5,996 nucleotides of DNA. It comes from Candidatus Poribacteria bacterium. GTDB lineage: Bacteria > Poribacteria > WGA-4E > PCPOR2b. Shown piece by piece: positions 5,712 through 5,996 of the stretch. Position numbers and translations under genes: made by a program. The notes under the pieces were generated by a model. The model searched no databases, had not been told where the DNA came from, and saw only the letters and a program-made list of their open reading frames with translations. Numbering within the stretch: the first letter of the stretch is position 1; each line of letters starts with the position of its first letter. Where the stretch lies: positions 1 to 5,996 of the forward strand of contig JAPUIP010000651.1 of the NCBI GenBank assembly GCA_027296925.1, written 5' to 3'.

Positions 5712-5741
5712 GTTTTTTCGCGGGCAATTAGCTTGACTTTG

Positions 5742-5996
5742 TCACATTAGAAATCCGATCCAACCGTAGGGGCGTTCAATTGAACGCCTCATTGGCATCA
5801 GGTTAAGGATTTTGCCGTACGGCGTGAGTCTGTAGATACCCCGATCTTCAGAACTTGTCCTCGAGCGCAGCGAAGGATCGGGGAGCTTCACCGGCGAACG
5901 CCTCCAGCCACCGAATTCATTCGGTGGCATGGGCCGTGGAATGAATTCCACGGTTGGAGCGTCTCATGACCCTCCGATCCTTCGGCGGAGTTTATC
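5742..5996. repeat. palindrome-rich non-coding stretch
   Basis: No credible gene is visible. Instead there are closely packed palindromes: GGCGTTCAATTGAACGCC (5771-5788, perfect, 18 bp); GCCGTACGGC (5814-5823); CCCCGATCTTC with GAAGGATCGGGG (5839-5849 and 5872-5883, one bulge); GCCACCGAA/TTCGGTGGC with a 4-base loop (5907-5928); and CCGTGGAAT/ATTCCACGG with a 2-base loop (5934-5953). CGAAGGATCGG (5871-5881) is also an exact inverted match to 5974-5984. This looks like intergenic repeat DNA of the REP/BIME type and may continue past the right edge. Confidence 0.8.

Noticed and set aside
5742..5951. 69-residue minus-strand open frame (starts MEFIPRPMPPNEFGGW)
   Set aside because: Its codons are made of the palindromic repeats, it has no convincing SD, and similar short frames arise from intergenic repeats; treated as non-coding.
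1..5996. CRISPR array, tRNA or rRNA genes, transposase or integrase
   Set aside because: No regularly spaced short repeats, no tRNA-like or rRNA-like sequence, and no recombinase motifs were seen on either strand.

Overview
All seven annotatable genes lie on the minus strand, so transcription runs from the right edge to the left edge. The base composition is near 50% G+C, and Shine-Dalgarno (SD) sites and sigma70-like promoter elements look bacterial. Nothing visible fixes the taxonomy. The stacked palindromes at the right end resemble the palindrome-rich spacers I recall from some uncultured phyla (Poribacteria-like genomes), but that is memory-level and weak.

In transcription order: (1) a palindrome-rich non-coding stretch (about 5742-5996); (2) a good promoter (-35 TTTACA, 17-bp spacer, -10 TATAAT) and a leader of about 100 nt; (3) an aldo/keto reductase with a complete D-Y-K-H tetrad (4813-5577); (4) an exported EnvC-like coiled-coil protein whose M23/LytM domain has lost its zinc ligands (3564-4736, TTG start set by a strong SD); (5) a 142-bp gap with a perfect 13-bp inverted repeat; (6) a full-length gatB (1973-3421), subunit B of the tRNA amidotransferase GatCAB; (7) a tightly coupled pair of small unrecognised genes (1526-1918 and 1206-1520); (8) a MazF/PemK-type toxin with a small acidic antitoxin (605-961 and 939-1139); (9) the 5' part of rlmN (1-524), running off the left edge.

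The most unusual point is the region between gatB and the toxin-antitoxin pair. The second small gene is a chimera. Its N-terminal half (about 47 residues) is not GatB, but its C-terminal half is a near-copy of the GatB tRNA-contacting tail. A gap-free 156-bp block is shared at 150/156 positions, in the same frame and ending at an equivalent stop. So a 767-bp unit (one unknown gene plus the unique part of a second) is bracketed by direct copies of the gatB 3' end. Recombination between them would delete the unit and leave an intact gatB.

Several genes share a translation or RNA theme: GatB makes Gln-/Asn-tRNA, the chimera carries a tRNA-binding tail, MazF-type toxins cut RNA, and RlmN methylates 23S rRNA and tRNA. 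Whether this is functional or chance cannot be told from one window.
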